This document shows, piece by piece, positions 24,518 through 31,704 of a DNA stretch of 64,000 bases. Both the position numbers and the translations under genes were made by a program. Every line of letters starts with the position of its first letter. Position 1 is the stretch's first letter. The notes below the pieces were generated by a model. It saw only the letters and a list, made by a program, of their open reading frames with translations, did no database searches and was not told the origin of the DNA. This stretch comes from Anaeromonas frigoriresistens. Its GTDB lineage: Bacteria > Bacillota > Clostridia > Tissierellales > SIT17. The stretch lies in the NCBI RefSeq assembly GCF_016820655.1, contig NZ_WSFT01000039.1, positions 1 to 64,000 of the forward strand, read 5' to 3'.

Positions 24518-25201
24518 ATGGCAAAAAATTTCTTAGTAGTAGATGACCAAAAAGAAATAGTAGATGTAATAAAAGCATATTTACAAAAAGAAGGATATAA
24601 TATTTACCCGGCATACAACGGAAAGGATGCTATTGATATATTGAATCAAGAAAACATTGACTTTGCTATACTAGACTTGATGTTGCCGGATATATCTGGT
24701 GAAGAAATATGTAAGAAAATAAGATTAAGGTCTCAAATACCAGTTATCATGTTAACTGCAAAATCTATGGAAGAGGATAGAATATATGGATTAGATATTG
24801 GAGCAGATGATTATATAGTCAAACCCTTTAGTCCAAAGGAACTACTAGCAAGAATAAGAGCTATTCTACGAAGAAGTAGTGAAGAATTTATAAAGGCTGA
24901 CATTATTCAAATTGATAAAGGGAATCTGTCTATAGATTTAAATAGTAGAGAAGTGACAAAATCAGGTAAGATAATAGATTTAACTCCTACTGAATTTGAT
25001 TTATTAAAATTATTTTCGCAAAACCCATCTAAGGTGTTTAGTAGGGAGAATTTAATAATAAAAATATTAGGTTATGACTATGAAGGATATGATAGAACAA
25101 TTGATGCCCATGTTAAAAATTTAAGGCATAAGATTGAAGATAAAGAAAATAAGTACATTAAAACAGTTTATGGGGTTGGATATAAATTCAGGGAGGATTA
25201 A
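24518..25201 (+). CDS. OmpR-family response regulator
   Basis: A 227-aa regulator. The receiver domain (1-120) has acidic residues in VVDDQKE, phosphorylation site Asp53 in FAILDLMLPD, Thr in VIMLTAKS and Lys in DYIVKPFSPKE. The C-terminal OmpR/PhoB winged helix (about 130-227) includes LTPTEFDLLKLFSQNP, NLIIKILGYDYEGYDRTIDA and HVKNLRHKIE. The histidine kinase gene starts one base after its stop. OmpR-type proteins bind tandem half-sites about 10-11 bp apart; three such sites occur in this window, one just upstream. The regulon proposed in the findings follows from that. Confidence 0.95.
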   Translation: MAKNFLVVDDQKEIVDVIKAYLQKEGYNIYPAYNGKDAIDILNQENIDFAILDLMLPDISGEEICKKIRLRSQIPVIMLTAKSMEEDRIYGLDIGADDYIVKPFSPKELLARIRAILRRSSEEFIKADIIQIDKGNLSIDLNSREVTKSGKIIDLTPTEFDLLKLFSQNPSKVFSRENLIIKILGYDYEGYDRTIDAHVKNLRHKIEDKENKYIKTVYGVGYKFRED

Positions 25202-25202
25202 T

Positions 25203-26618
25203 ATGATTAATCATTTAAGGACTAGGATAACTATATTAATGATAATTGCAGCACTGATATCAGTTATTACAATTGGAGTTATATCAAATATTACTTTGTT
25301 TAGTAAGTTTGATGAGTATCTAAGTAAAGAAAAAGAAAACAGAATAGAAGAAGTTATAAATTTTATTGAAGAAAGTTATAAAGTAGATAAATGGACTGAA
25401 AAAACAAAAGATAATATAGAATTATCTCCAATGGTAGAAGGATTTGACTTATTAATCCGTGATAACAAAGGGGATATTATATTATCAAAGAAAATGAACA
25501 AATCCTTTATCAATGATCATATGATGGGCAAAGGTATGGGCATGGGTATGATGAGGGGCCGTAATTCTAATTTTGAAAATAGTACAGGAGATAATTATAA
25601 AGTAGATAATATATCTTTAGAAGCAAATGGTGAGAATATAGGTACACTACAGATAGGATATTATAATTCTCTAGTAGTGGGAAGTCAAGAAGTTGAATTC
25701 ACTAAGGGTATAAATCAATCAATACTTTATGCTGCAATTATATCCATAGTAGTAGCAATTATATTAGGTATATACTTTTCTAGATTTATTTCTAAACCTA
25801 TTATTGATGTAAAAGAAACTACTAATGAACTTAGTAAAGGTAATTTAGATACATCAGTTAAGACTAGAAGTAAGATAACTGAGATAAATCAACTAACCTC
25901 TTCAATTAATTATCTAAAAGAATCTTTAAATTCTGAGAATATATTAAGAAAACAGCTTACTTCAGATATTTCTCATGAGCTAAGAACACCCTTAGCTATT
26001 TTAAAAAGTCATATAGAGGCTATACAAGATGGAATATGGGAATTGAATGATGAAAGGTTATTAGTTTTTCAGAAAGAAGTAGATAGATTAATACTTTTAG
26101 TAGAGCAAATTAAGTTCTTAAATAATATAAAAGAGCATAATATATCTCTTAATTTAGAAAAACTTGATTTTGAAAAAATAGTGCAAGAAGTAAATGAAGG
26201 CTTTGAAATAGAGTATTTAAGAAAGAACATAACCTTAGTAAAGAATTTAGAACAAAATATATATGTATTAGGAGATGAATATAGGCTAAAACAAGTTATA
26301 ATAAATTTATTTTCTAATGGAATTAAGTTTACTAATAATAATGGAAGGATTGATATAGAAATATTTAAAGAAAACGATTATGGAGTTTTTCAAATATCTA
26401 ATACTGGAGAAGGAATTTCTAAAGAAGATTTACCCTATATATTTGAAAGACTTTATAGAACTGATAAATCTAGAAATAGAGATAAAGGTGGTTCTGGATT
26501 AGGCTTATCAATTGTAAAGGAATTAGTGAATGCACATAATGGTCAGGTTAAGGTTAATAGTGAAATAGGTAAAAAAACTGTATTCACTGTATATATTCCT
26601 CTATATACTACTAATTAG
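25203..26618 (+). CDS. sensor histidine kinase
   Basis: A 472-aa membrane kinase starting at ATG 25203 after GGGAGG, coupled to the response regulator. TM1 is about 9-32, the extracytoplasmic sensor about 33-170, TM2 about 173-193, and HAMP about 194-245. HisKA has His258 in SDISHELRTPLAIL. The HATPase has the N box INLFSNGIKFTNNNG, G1 NTGEGIS and G2 GGSGLGLSIVKEL. The sensor contains a striking Met/Gly/His-rich stretch at about 106-120 (HMMGKGMGMGMMRGR), similar in composition to the start of the SHOCT protein at 31117. Met-rich loops often bind soft metals, so metal or envelope sensing is a reasonable guess. Confidence 0.93.
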   Translation: MINHLRTRITILMIIAALISVITIGVISNITLFSKFDEYLSKEKENRIEEVINFIEESYKVDKWTEKTKDNIELSPMVEGFDLLIRDNKGDIILSKKMNKSFINDHMMGKGMGMGMMRGRNSNFENSTGDNYKVDNISLEANGENIGTLQIGYYNSLVVGSQEVEFTKGINQSILYAAIISIVVAIILGIYFSRFISKPIIDVKETTNELSKGNLDTSVKTRSKITEINQLTSSINYLKESLNSENILRKQLTSDISHELRTPLAILKSHIEAIQDGIWELNDERLLVFQKEVDRLILLVEQIKFLNNIKEHNISLNLEKLDFEKIVQEVNEGFEIEYLRKNITLVKNLEQNIYVLGDEYRLKQVIINLFSNGIKFTNNNGRIDIEIFKENDYGVFQISNTGEGISKEDLPYIFERLYRTDKSRNRDKGGSGLGLSIVKELVNAHNGQVKVNSEIGKKTVFTVYIPLYTTN

Positions 26619-26657
26619 TAATATATAGTTGACAATAAAACTAATTAGTAGTAATAT
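26609..26657 (+). promoter_or_regulatory. marR promoter with two palindromic operators
   Basis: TTGACA (26629-26634) and TAATAT (26652-26657) are 17 bp apart. One palindrome, TACTAATTAGTA (26609-26620), precedes the promoter and overlaps the kinase stop. A second (AACTAATTAGTA, 26639-26650) fills the spacer. Autorepression by the MarR product is the likely outcome. The expected start point is at or next to the ATG at 26664. Confidence 0.75.
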
Positions 26658-26663
26658 TATAAT

Positions 26664-27107
26664 ATGAATAATAAAACTTATGGAAAAGAAAATGACTTAA
26701 ATTTAAAAGTATTAATAAAATTAACAAGGGCAACTCAAAAAGTGCATAAACAAGAGTATAAAACCATAAAAAAAGGAGGACTTACTGTATCTCAATTTGG
26801 AGTACTAGAAGTTTTATACCATAAAGGAGATCTAAGAATTAGGGATATAATAGATAAAACATTGTCAACTGGTGGAAATATGACTGTAGTTATAGATAAT
26901 CTAGAAAAAGAGAATCTTATTAGAAGATATCCTGATCCTACTGATAGAAGAGCTACCCTTATTAGTATAACTGAAAAAGGAAAAGAATTAATGGATAAAA
27001 TATTTCCGAGCCATGTAGAAAATATTAATGATATATTTAGTGTTTTTTCTGAAGAAGAAAAAAATCAATTAATAAAATTATTAAGAAAGTTAAATAGAGT
27101 AGATTAA
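26664..27107 (+). CDS. MarR-family transcriptional regulator
   Basis: A 147-aa winged-helix protein with the MarR core: GLTVSQFGVLEVLYHKGDL, the recognition helix region STGGNMTVVIDNLEKENLI (about 74-92), and the wing DPTDRRATLISITEKG. It resembles the MhqR/YodB-neighbour type regulators controlling quinone-stress genes. The palindromes TACTAATTAGTA and AACTAAT-G-ATTAGTT flank it on both sides, before itself and before the pirin gene. No Shine-Dalgarno is visible and the -10 box ends 6 bp before the ATG, so its mRNA is probably leaderless. It lies between the two-component system and the pirin-wrbA genes. Confidence 0.92.
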   Translation: MNNKTYGKENDLNLKVLIKLTRATQKVHKQEYKTIKKGGLTVSQFGVLEVLYHKGDLRIRDIIDKTLSTGGNMTVVIDNLEKENLIRRYPDPTDRRATLISITEKGKELMDKIFPSHVENINDIFSVFSEEEKNQLIKLLRKLNRVD

Positions 27108-27120
27108 TCTACTCTATTTT
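27093..27120 (+). terminator. intrinsic terminator overlapping the marR stop
   Basis: AATAGAGTAGATT pairs perfectly with AATCTACTCTATT and is followed by TT. The stop codon lies at the centre of the palindrome. Confidence 0.75.
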
Positions 27121-27132
27121 AAGACATCATAA

Positions 27133-27181
27133 TACTAATTAGTAATAAACTATATAGTAAATTAATAACTAATGATTAGTT
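27133..27181 (+). promoter_or_regulatory. MarR operators before the pirin gene
   Basis: A perfect TACTAATTAGTA palindrome (27133-27144) is identical to the one at 26609. A second (27167-27181) has arms AACTAAT and ATTAGTT around a G. Both precede the pirin gene start at 27224. Confidence 0.7.
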
Positions 27182-27223
27182 CGAAATGTGCCGGGTATTA
27201 TATAAAATGGAAGGGATGATATC

Positions 27224-27919
27224 ATGATAAATAAAATAGAGAACGCTACAATGGGTAGAGGTGAACATGACTGGTTAAGAAGTATACATCATTTTTCTTT
27301 TGCAGAGTACTATGATCCTAATAGAATGGGGCTTGGAGTGTTAAGAGTATTAAATGATGATTTGGTAGATTCTGATACGGGATTTGATCTTCATCCTCAT
27401 AAAGATATGGAGATAATTTCCTATGTTGTTGAGGGAGAACTTACCCACGGAGATAGCATGCAAAATGATAGCACTATAAGAAGAGGAGATATTCAGTATA
27501 TGAGTGCTGGAAAGGGGGTATATCATAGTGAGCATAATAAAGGAGATACAACTTTGAGGTTCCTTCAAATATGGATTAAACCAGATAAATCTAGTTATGA
27601 ACCAAATTATGGAGATTTTAGTTTTCAGTGGAATGAAAGAAAAAATAAATGGCTCCATATGGTATCATCAAAACAAGGAACTGCACCAGTGAAAATAAAT
27701 CAAGATGCAGATATATATGTAACAAGTCTAGATAAGGATAATCAAATTAAAATAGAAATAGATAATAAACATCAAGCTTATTTGGTGCAAATAGAAGGAA
27801 AGTCAGATATCAATGGGGTAGGTTTAAATACTAGAGATGCTATGGAGATATTTAATGAGAAACTAAACATTAAAGCTATAGATAAATCTCACATACTATT
27901 GATAAAAATAAAAAAATAG
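27224..27919 (+). CDS. pirin family protein (quercetinase-like, YhhW type)
   Basis: A 231-aa bicupin. The N-terminal pirin domain has the metal-binding histidines in FDLHPHKDMEIISYVVEGEL (about 53-72), then THGDSMQ and GKGVYHSEHN with the fourth ligand region. The second half is a degenerate cupin. Members include quercetin 2,3-dioxygenases and redox-sensing cofactors. The MarR operators upstream and wrbA downstream indicate a role in the response to quinones or other electrophiles. It is 44 bp upstream of wrbA and probably cotranscribed. Confidence 0.92.
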   Translation: MINKIENATMGRGEHDWLRSIHHFSFAEYYDPNRMGLGVLRVLNDDLVDSDTGFDLHPHKDMEIISYVVEGELTHGDSMQNDSTIRRGDIQYMSAGKGVYHSEHNKGDTTLRFLQIWIKPDKSSYEPNYGDFSFQWNERKNKWLHMVSSKQGTAPVKINQDADIYVTSLDKDNQIKIEIDNKHQAYLVQIEGKSDINGVGLNTRDAMEIFNEKLNIKAIDKSHILLIKIKK

Positions 27920-27963
27920 ATTTATAGGAATGTAGACAAGATATTGAAAGGAGAGTATTGATT

Positions 27964-28578
27964 ATGAAAATGTTAATTGTATATCACTCAATGTATGGAC
28001 ATACACAAAAATTAGCTGAATCTGTTGCTAAAGGAGCTAAAGAAATAGAAGGTACCGAGGTTAAAATAACAAGGGTAAAAGAAACACTCCCCGACGAAGT
28101 ACTAGAAAAAATGGGTTGCCTAGAAATAATAAAAAATATGGAAAAGGAAGTTCCTGAAGTAACCTTAGATGATTTAAAAGATGCTGATGCTATAGTATTT
28201 GGTACCCCTACAAGATTTGGAAATATGTCAGCTCAAATGAAGACTTTCTTAGATAGTACAGGTGGTTTATGGTCAGAAGGAGCACTAATAGGAAAAGTTG
28301 GAGGAGTATTCACATCTACAGCTACTCAACATGGAGGGCAAGAATCAACTATATTAAGCTTTAATAATGTTTTATTACATCAAGGTATGATAATAAGTGG
28401 ATTGCCATATTCTTATGAAGGATTATCTAGTGTTGAGAAAATTTCGGGAGGATCTCCTTATGGAGCTAGTACAGTATCAGGGGGAGATGGGAAACTACAA
28501 CCTACTGATATTGATTTAGAAGGAGCGAAATATCAAGGTAAGCATATAGCTAAAATAGCTAAAAAATTGGTTGAATAA
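27964..28578 (+). CDS. wrbA: NAD(P)H:quinone oxidoreductase (WrbA family flavodoxin-like)
   Basis: A 204-aa flavodoxin-fold enzyme; ATG 27964 follows AAAGGAGAG. The FMN phosphate loop is YHSMYGHTQKLA (about 6-17), the isoalloxazine contact is GTPTRFGNMSAQMKTFLDST (about 81-100), and the family-specific STATQHGGQESTI is near residue 120. Two-electron quinone reduction protects against semiquinone redox cycling. The insertion DEVLEKMGCLEIIKN after strand 2 is typical of the family. It ends a probable pirin-wrbA operon under MarR control. Confidence 0.94.
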   Translation: MKMLIVYHSMYGHTQKLAESVAKGAKEIEGTEVKITRVKETLPDEVLEKMGCLEIIKNMEKEVPEVTLDDLKDADAIVFGTPTRFGNMSAQMKTFLDSTGGLWSEGALIGKVGGVFTSTATQHGGQESTILSFNNVLLHQGMIISGLPYSYEGLSSVEKISGGSPYGASTVSGGDGKLQPTDIDLEGAKYQGKHIAKIAKKLVE

Positions 28579-28580
28579 AT

Positions 28581-28612
28581 AAAAGGTAAGGCTTAAGCCT
28601 TACCTTTTTAAA
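28581..28612. terminator. intrinsic terminator (bidirectional)
   Basis: AAAAGGTAAGGC pairs perfectly with GCCTTACCTTTT across TTAA. It separates wrbA from the convergent msrA, whose last codons overlap it. Confidence 0.92.
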
Positions 28613-29084
28613 TTGATAAATCTATATGACAGTATCCATTGGGATTCTTTTTTAGATATTTTTGATGATATTCTTCTGCATCGTAAAATGTTTTTAAAGG
28701 TTCTACTTCAGTAACAATATTATCTTGATATTTTTGTTGTTCTTTATCTTTAGAGTTTAATATAGTATCCTTATCTTGCTTATCAATGAAGTAAATTCCT
28801 GTCCTATACTGAGTACCTCTATCTGGTCCTTGTCTATTTTCTATAGTTGGGTTAATTATATTCCAAAACTTATCTAATAACTGTGATAATTGGATAATAT
28901 TTTCATCATATTCTATATAGCAAGCCTCTGCATGTCCTGTTAATCCTGTACATACCTGTTCATAAGATGGATCTTCTATTTTACCATTAGCATAGCCTAC
29001 TTTAATATCTAAAACTCCATCTATCCTACTCATATATTCTTCTACACCCCAGAAACAGCCACCAGCTAATACAATCTTCTTCAT
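28608..29084 (-). CDS. msrA: peptide-methionine (S)-S-oxide reductase
   Basis: A 158-aa MsrA with the catalytic GGCFWGVEE (Cys10) at the N terminus and the substrate-pocket motif [14 protein letters not shown] (about 93-106). Further signatures are [17 protein letters not shown] and [12 protein letters not shown]. It reduces methionine-S-sulfoxide in proteins using thioredoxin-type donors. No MsrB domain is fused and none is adjacent. It is the only minus-strand gene in this oxidative-stress group, with its own promoter region in the 284-bp gap shared with pplA. Confidence 0.95.
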   Translation of the reverse strand: MKKIVLAGGCFWGVEEYMSRIDGVLDIKVGYANGKIEDPSYEQVCTGLTGHAEACYIEYDENIIQLSQLLDKFWNIINPTIENRQGPDRGTQYRTGIYFIDKQDKDTILNSKDKEQQKYQDNIVTEVEPLKTFYDAEEYHQKYLKKNPNGYCHIDLSI

Positions 29085-29296
29085 TATACCATCTCCTAAG
29101 CTATCTATTTATTATAAGATTATCATACCAGTATAAAGAATTATTTTCAATATATTATTAATATCCCTAATATAACAAATTATAATAAAAAAATGTCATA
29201 TATGTATATAGTCATTTAATATATATAAATAGTAATAAAAAAATATAACAATCTAACATAGGATTTTTAGGACTTGTTACATATTTCAAGATACTA
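29085..29296. other. AT-rich divergent promoter region
   Basis: No gene is seen. The stretch is very AT-rich, with repeated ATATAT runs and ATGTCATATATG at 29194-29205. It should hold the msrA promoter on the minus strand. No clear operator could be singled out. Confidence 0.5.
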
Positions 29297-29325
29297 TTGA
29301 CAAAAAAATATCGTTAAATTATAAT
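29297..29325 (+). promoter_or_regulatory. perfect-consensus sigma-A promoter of pplA
   Basis: TTGACA (29297-29302), 17 bp, TATAAT (29320-29325). Both hexamers match consensus exactly, predicting strong constitutive expression of the lipoprotein. Confidence 0.85.
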
Positions 29326-29368
29326 CATAAGAGATACACTAATTAAAATTGAATGAGGGGGAATTTTA

Positions 29369-30304
29369 ATGTCAATGAAGAAATTTTTATCATTAGGACT
29401 TGCTCTATTTGTATCAGCTGGCTTATTAGTTGGTTGTGGGGGAGATGAGGAGCCTACATCCACAGATACAGATACGGAACAAGAGGAAACGACTGATGAG
29501 GAAAAAACTTCTACAGAGGGTAATTATGAAGATGGTATTTACTTTGCCCAAGAAGATGGATTCTCAGAAAATAGTGGATGGAAATATGTTGTAACACTAA
29601 AAGTAGAAGATGGAAAGATTACTGACGCTGAGTGGAATGGAGCTCACAAAGATGGGGGTACAGATAAGATTACTAGATCTGAATCTGGAGAATATGGAAT
29701 GGTGGAATTTGGTGATGCTCAAGCAGAATGGCATGAGCAATCTGTAAAAGCTGAAGAATACTTATTAGAAAAACAAGATCCAACAGCTATAGAATATTCT
29801 AGTGATGAAGGACACACAGATGCTATATCAGGAGTATCAATTCACGTTAAAGAATTCTTTGATTTAGCTGAAAAAGCTTTAGAAAAAGGACCTGTAGGTG
29901 AGGGATCATATAAAGATGGTAACTATAGAGCTGAAGAAGAAGCGTTTGATGAGAAGTCAGGATGGAAGTATACTGCTGATATTACAGTTATAAATGGATA
30001 TATAGTTGCTGCCGACTGGGATGGATTACACAAAGATGCACCTAAAGACGATAAAGGTAATGAGAAGACAAAAGATGTTGTATCTGAAGCAGGAGAATAT
30101 GGAATGGTAGAAAATGGTGAAGCTCAATCAGAATGGCATGTTCAAGCTAATGTAGCTGAAGCTTTTCTTTTAGAAGAGCAAGATCCAACTGCTATAGAGT
30201 ACACTGATGATGAAGGTCATACAGACGCATTAACAGGAGTATCAATCCACGTAAAAGAATTCTTTGATTTAGCTGAAAAAGCATTAGATGGAGCTAAAAA
30301 ATAA
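29369..30304 (+). CDS. pplA: flavinylated surface lipoprotein with two FMN-binding domains (PplA-like)
   Basis: A 311-aa lipoprotein with lipobox LLVGC (Cys23) and a Thr/Glu-rich linker (about 26-52). Two tandem copies of the same domain follow (about 53-172 and 178-307). Each has DG-x-Y, SGWKY, the acidic substrate face, EYGMVE, and a C-terminal DA[I/L][S/T]GVSIHVKEFFDLAEKAL. The expected FMN attachment residues are Ser157 in DAISGVS and Ser292 in DALTGVS, where Val replaces the usual Ala. This is the layout of Listeria PplA, the surface electron carrier of flavin-based EET. GAGGGGG lies before the ATG, and the promoter is consensus. The modifying ApbE is at 18700. Confidence 0.9.
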   Translation: MSMKKFLSLGLALFVSAGLLVGCGGDEEPTSTDTDTEQEETTDEEKTSTEGNYEDGIYFAQEDGFSENSGWKYVVTLKVEDGKITDAEWNGAHKDGGTDKITRSESGEYGMVEFGDAQAEWHEQSVKAEEYLLEKQDPTAIEYSSDEGHTDAISGVSIHVKEFFDLAEKALEKGPVGEGSYKDGNYRAEEEAFDEKSGWKYTADITVINGYIVAADWDGLHKDAPKDDKGNEKTKDVVSEAGEYGMVENGEAQSEWHVQANVAEAFLLEEQDPTAIEYTDDEGHTDALTGVSIHVKEFFDLAEKALDGAKK

Positions 30305-30318
30305 ATATAAATAGACTT

Positions 30319-30355
30319 TAAACCCTTAGAGATTAATCTTTAAGGGTTTATTTTA
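30319..30355 (+). terminator. intrinsic terminator after pplA
   Basis: TAAACCCTTA pairs with TAAGGGTTTA across a 12-nt loop, followed by TTTTATT. Confidence 0.82.
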
Positions 30356-30423
30356 TTGTTGTTGCATATATTAATTATTAGAGTACCGGGTATATATACT
30401 TATAAATACTAAGGAGGAAAACT

Positions 30424-31053
30424 ATGAATTCTGAAACTGATAAAATCAGAAAAAGATATAATAGAGTTTCTAAGATATATGATATTATGGAAAAACCTAT
30501 GGAATCAATGCTAGGAGAAAAATGGAGAGGCAAACTTATCGAGGAAATAGAAGGAAAGAAAATATTAGAAGTTGGAATTGGGACTGGAAAGAACATACCA
30601 TATTATCCTAAAGATATTGATGTTATAGGAATTGATTTTAGTGAGAATATGGTTCAAAGGGCTAATGAAAGGGCTAATTCTTATCCTAATGTGGATATTA
30701 TTCAAATGGATGCACAGAATATGACCTTTGAAGATAATATGTTTGACACGGTTATAACTAGTTGTGTATTTTGTTCTGTTCCAGATCCTATAAAAGGTTT
30801 AAAGGAAATTAGAAGAGTATGTAAACCTAATGGGAAAATTATTATGTTAGAGCATATGAGAAGTGAAGATAAAATAATAGGAAAAGCTATGGATATCATA
30901 AATCCCATACCATTATATATTTGGGGAGCTAATATTAATAGAAAAACCATGGAAAACTTACAAAGAGCAGGATATAGTGAAGGTGAAATTCAGATAGAAG
31001 ATATTTGGAGAGATATTGTAAAACTTATTAAAATAAGAAATAAAAAGAATTAA
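30424..31053 (+). CDS. class I SAM-dependent methyltransferase (UbiE/COQ5-like)
   Basis: A 209-aa enzyme. Motif I is ILEVGIGTGKNIPYYP (about 50-65), motif II IGIDFSENMVQRAN, the post-motif acid region IIQMDAQNMTFEDNMFDTVI, and EIRRVCKPNGKIIMLEHMRS with the GK turn of motif IV. The opening IRKRYNRVSKIYDIMEKPME is that of the UbiE/PmtA group. Given the quinone-using EET genes nearby, methylation of a demethylmenaquinone-type ring or of phospholipid headgroups is possible; the substrate is not proved. AAGGAGG precedes the ATG. Confidence 0.86.
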   Translation: MNSETDKIRKRYNRVSKIYDIMEKPMESMLGEKWRGKLIEEIEGKKILEVGIGTGKNIPYYPKDIDVIGIDFSENMVQRANERANSYPNVDIIQMDAQNMTFEDNMFDTVITSCVFCSVPDPIKGLKEIRRVCKPNGKIIMLEHMRSEDKIIGKAMDIINPIPLYIWGANINRKTMENLQRAGYSEGEIQIEDIWRDIVKLIKIRNKKN

Positions 31054-31055
31054 AA

Positions 31056-31087
31056 TTCATATTTTCTTCAAAGTTAAATATTATACT
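31056..31087 (+). promoter_or_regulatory. direct-repeat promoter 3 (TTCATATTTTC-TTCAAAGTT, -10 TATACT)
   Basis: TTCATATTTTC (31056-31066) is followed directly by TTCAAAGTT. TATACT (31082-31087) starts 15 bp after the second half-site start. This is the same architecture as at 18227 and 24032. Confidence 0.65.
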
Positions 31088-31116
31088 ATAAATATAGAAA
31101 TAAAGGAGGAATACTT

Positions 31117-31341
31117 ATGATGCATAGAGGATTTGGAATGATGGGAGGAGGAGGTTTCTTGGGTTTTATAATTATAGCATTAATTGTATATTTTGCTTTT
31201 AAATATATTAATAATAACGGGGAACATACATCTAATTTTAATAAAAGAAATGATGCATTAGATGTTTTAAATGAAAGATACGCAAAAGGTGAAATATCTG
31301 ACGAAGAGTATAATCGTAAGAAGGATATGCTAAGAGATTAA
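31117..31341 (+). CDS. small SHOCT-domain membrane protein
   Basis: A 74-aa protein after AAAGGAGG. The N terminus is Met/Gly-rich (MMHRGFGMMGGGGF), then one hydrophobic helix (about 15-34) and a C-terminal SHOCT motif (ALDVLNERYAKGEISDEEYN, about 47-66). The Met/Gly-rich start resembles the sensor loop of the kinase at 25203. It is followed 15 bp later by a paralogue. Its promoter carries the shared direct repeats. Confidence 0.8.
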   Translation: MMHRGFGMMGGGGFLGFIIIALIVYFAFKYINNNGEHTSNFNKRNDALDVLNERYAKGEISDEEYNRKKDMLRD

Positions 31342-31356
31342 AAGGAGTGAGTGTAT

Positions 31357-31623
31357 ATGATGCATGGATTTATGGATGGGTTTGGAGGTCCATTTGGTTT
31401 TGGAAGTAACTTAGGAGTTTGGGTTATGGTATTTCAATTAGTTAGAACACTACTGATAATAGGAGCAGTTATAATAATAGCAAAACTATTTGTAAAAAAC
31501 GGTAATAAATCCAATGTTAATTCTAATTCTTTTAGAGCAATAGATATACTAAAAGAAAGATATGCTAAGGGAGAAATAGATGAGACTGAGTATCAAAGAA
31601 GATTGAATAATTTAAAATCGTAA
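31357..31623 (+). CDS. small SHOCT-domain membrane protein (paralogue)
   Basis: An 88-aa protein from ATG 31357 (AAAGGAG nine bases upstream). A GTG at 31351 is possible but closer to the ribosome-binding site. The order is a Gly/Phe-rich N terminus (MMHGFMDGFGGPFGFG), one hydrophobic helix (about 20-43) and a C-terminal SHOCT motif (AIDILKERYAKGEIDETEYQ). It is similar in order to the preceding gene and clearly a tandem paralogue in the same transcript. Confidence 0.8.
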   Translation: MMHGFMDGFGGPFGFGSNLGVWVMVFQLVRTLLIIGAVIIIAKLFVKNGNKSNVNSNSFRAIDILKERYAKGEIDETEYQRRLNNLKS

Positions 31624-31625
31624 AT

Positions 31626-31679
31626 ATATAGACATTAAATACACCTAGTAATATTTCTAGGTGTATTTAATGTCTATAT
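31626..31679. terminator. 23-bp perfect hairpin between convergent genes
   Basis: Arms at 31626-31648 and 31657-31679 are perfectly complementary with an 8-nt loop. There is only a weak T run on the plus side. It probably ends both the SHOCT transcript and the opposing PAP2 transcript. Confidence 0.75.
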
Positions 31680-31704
31680 TAGTTATATCAAATTAATCCA
31701 AGTT

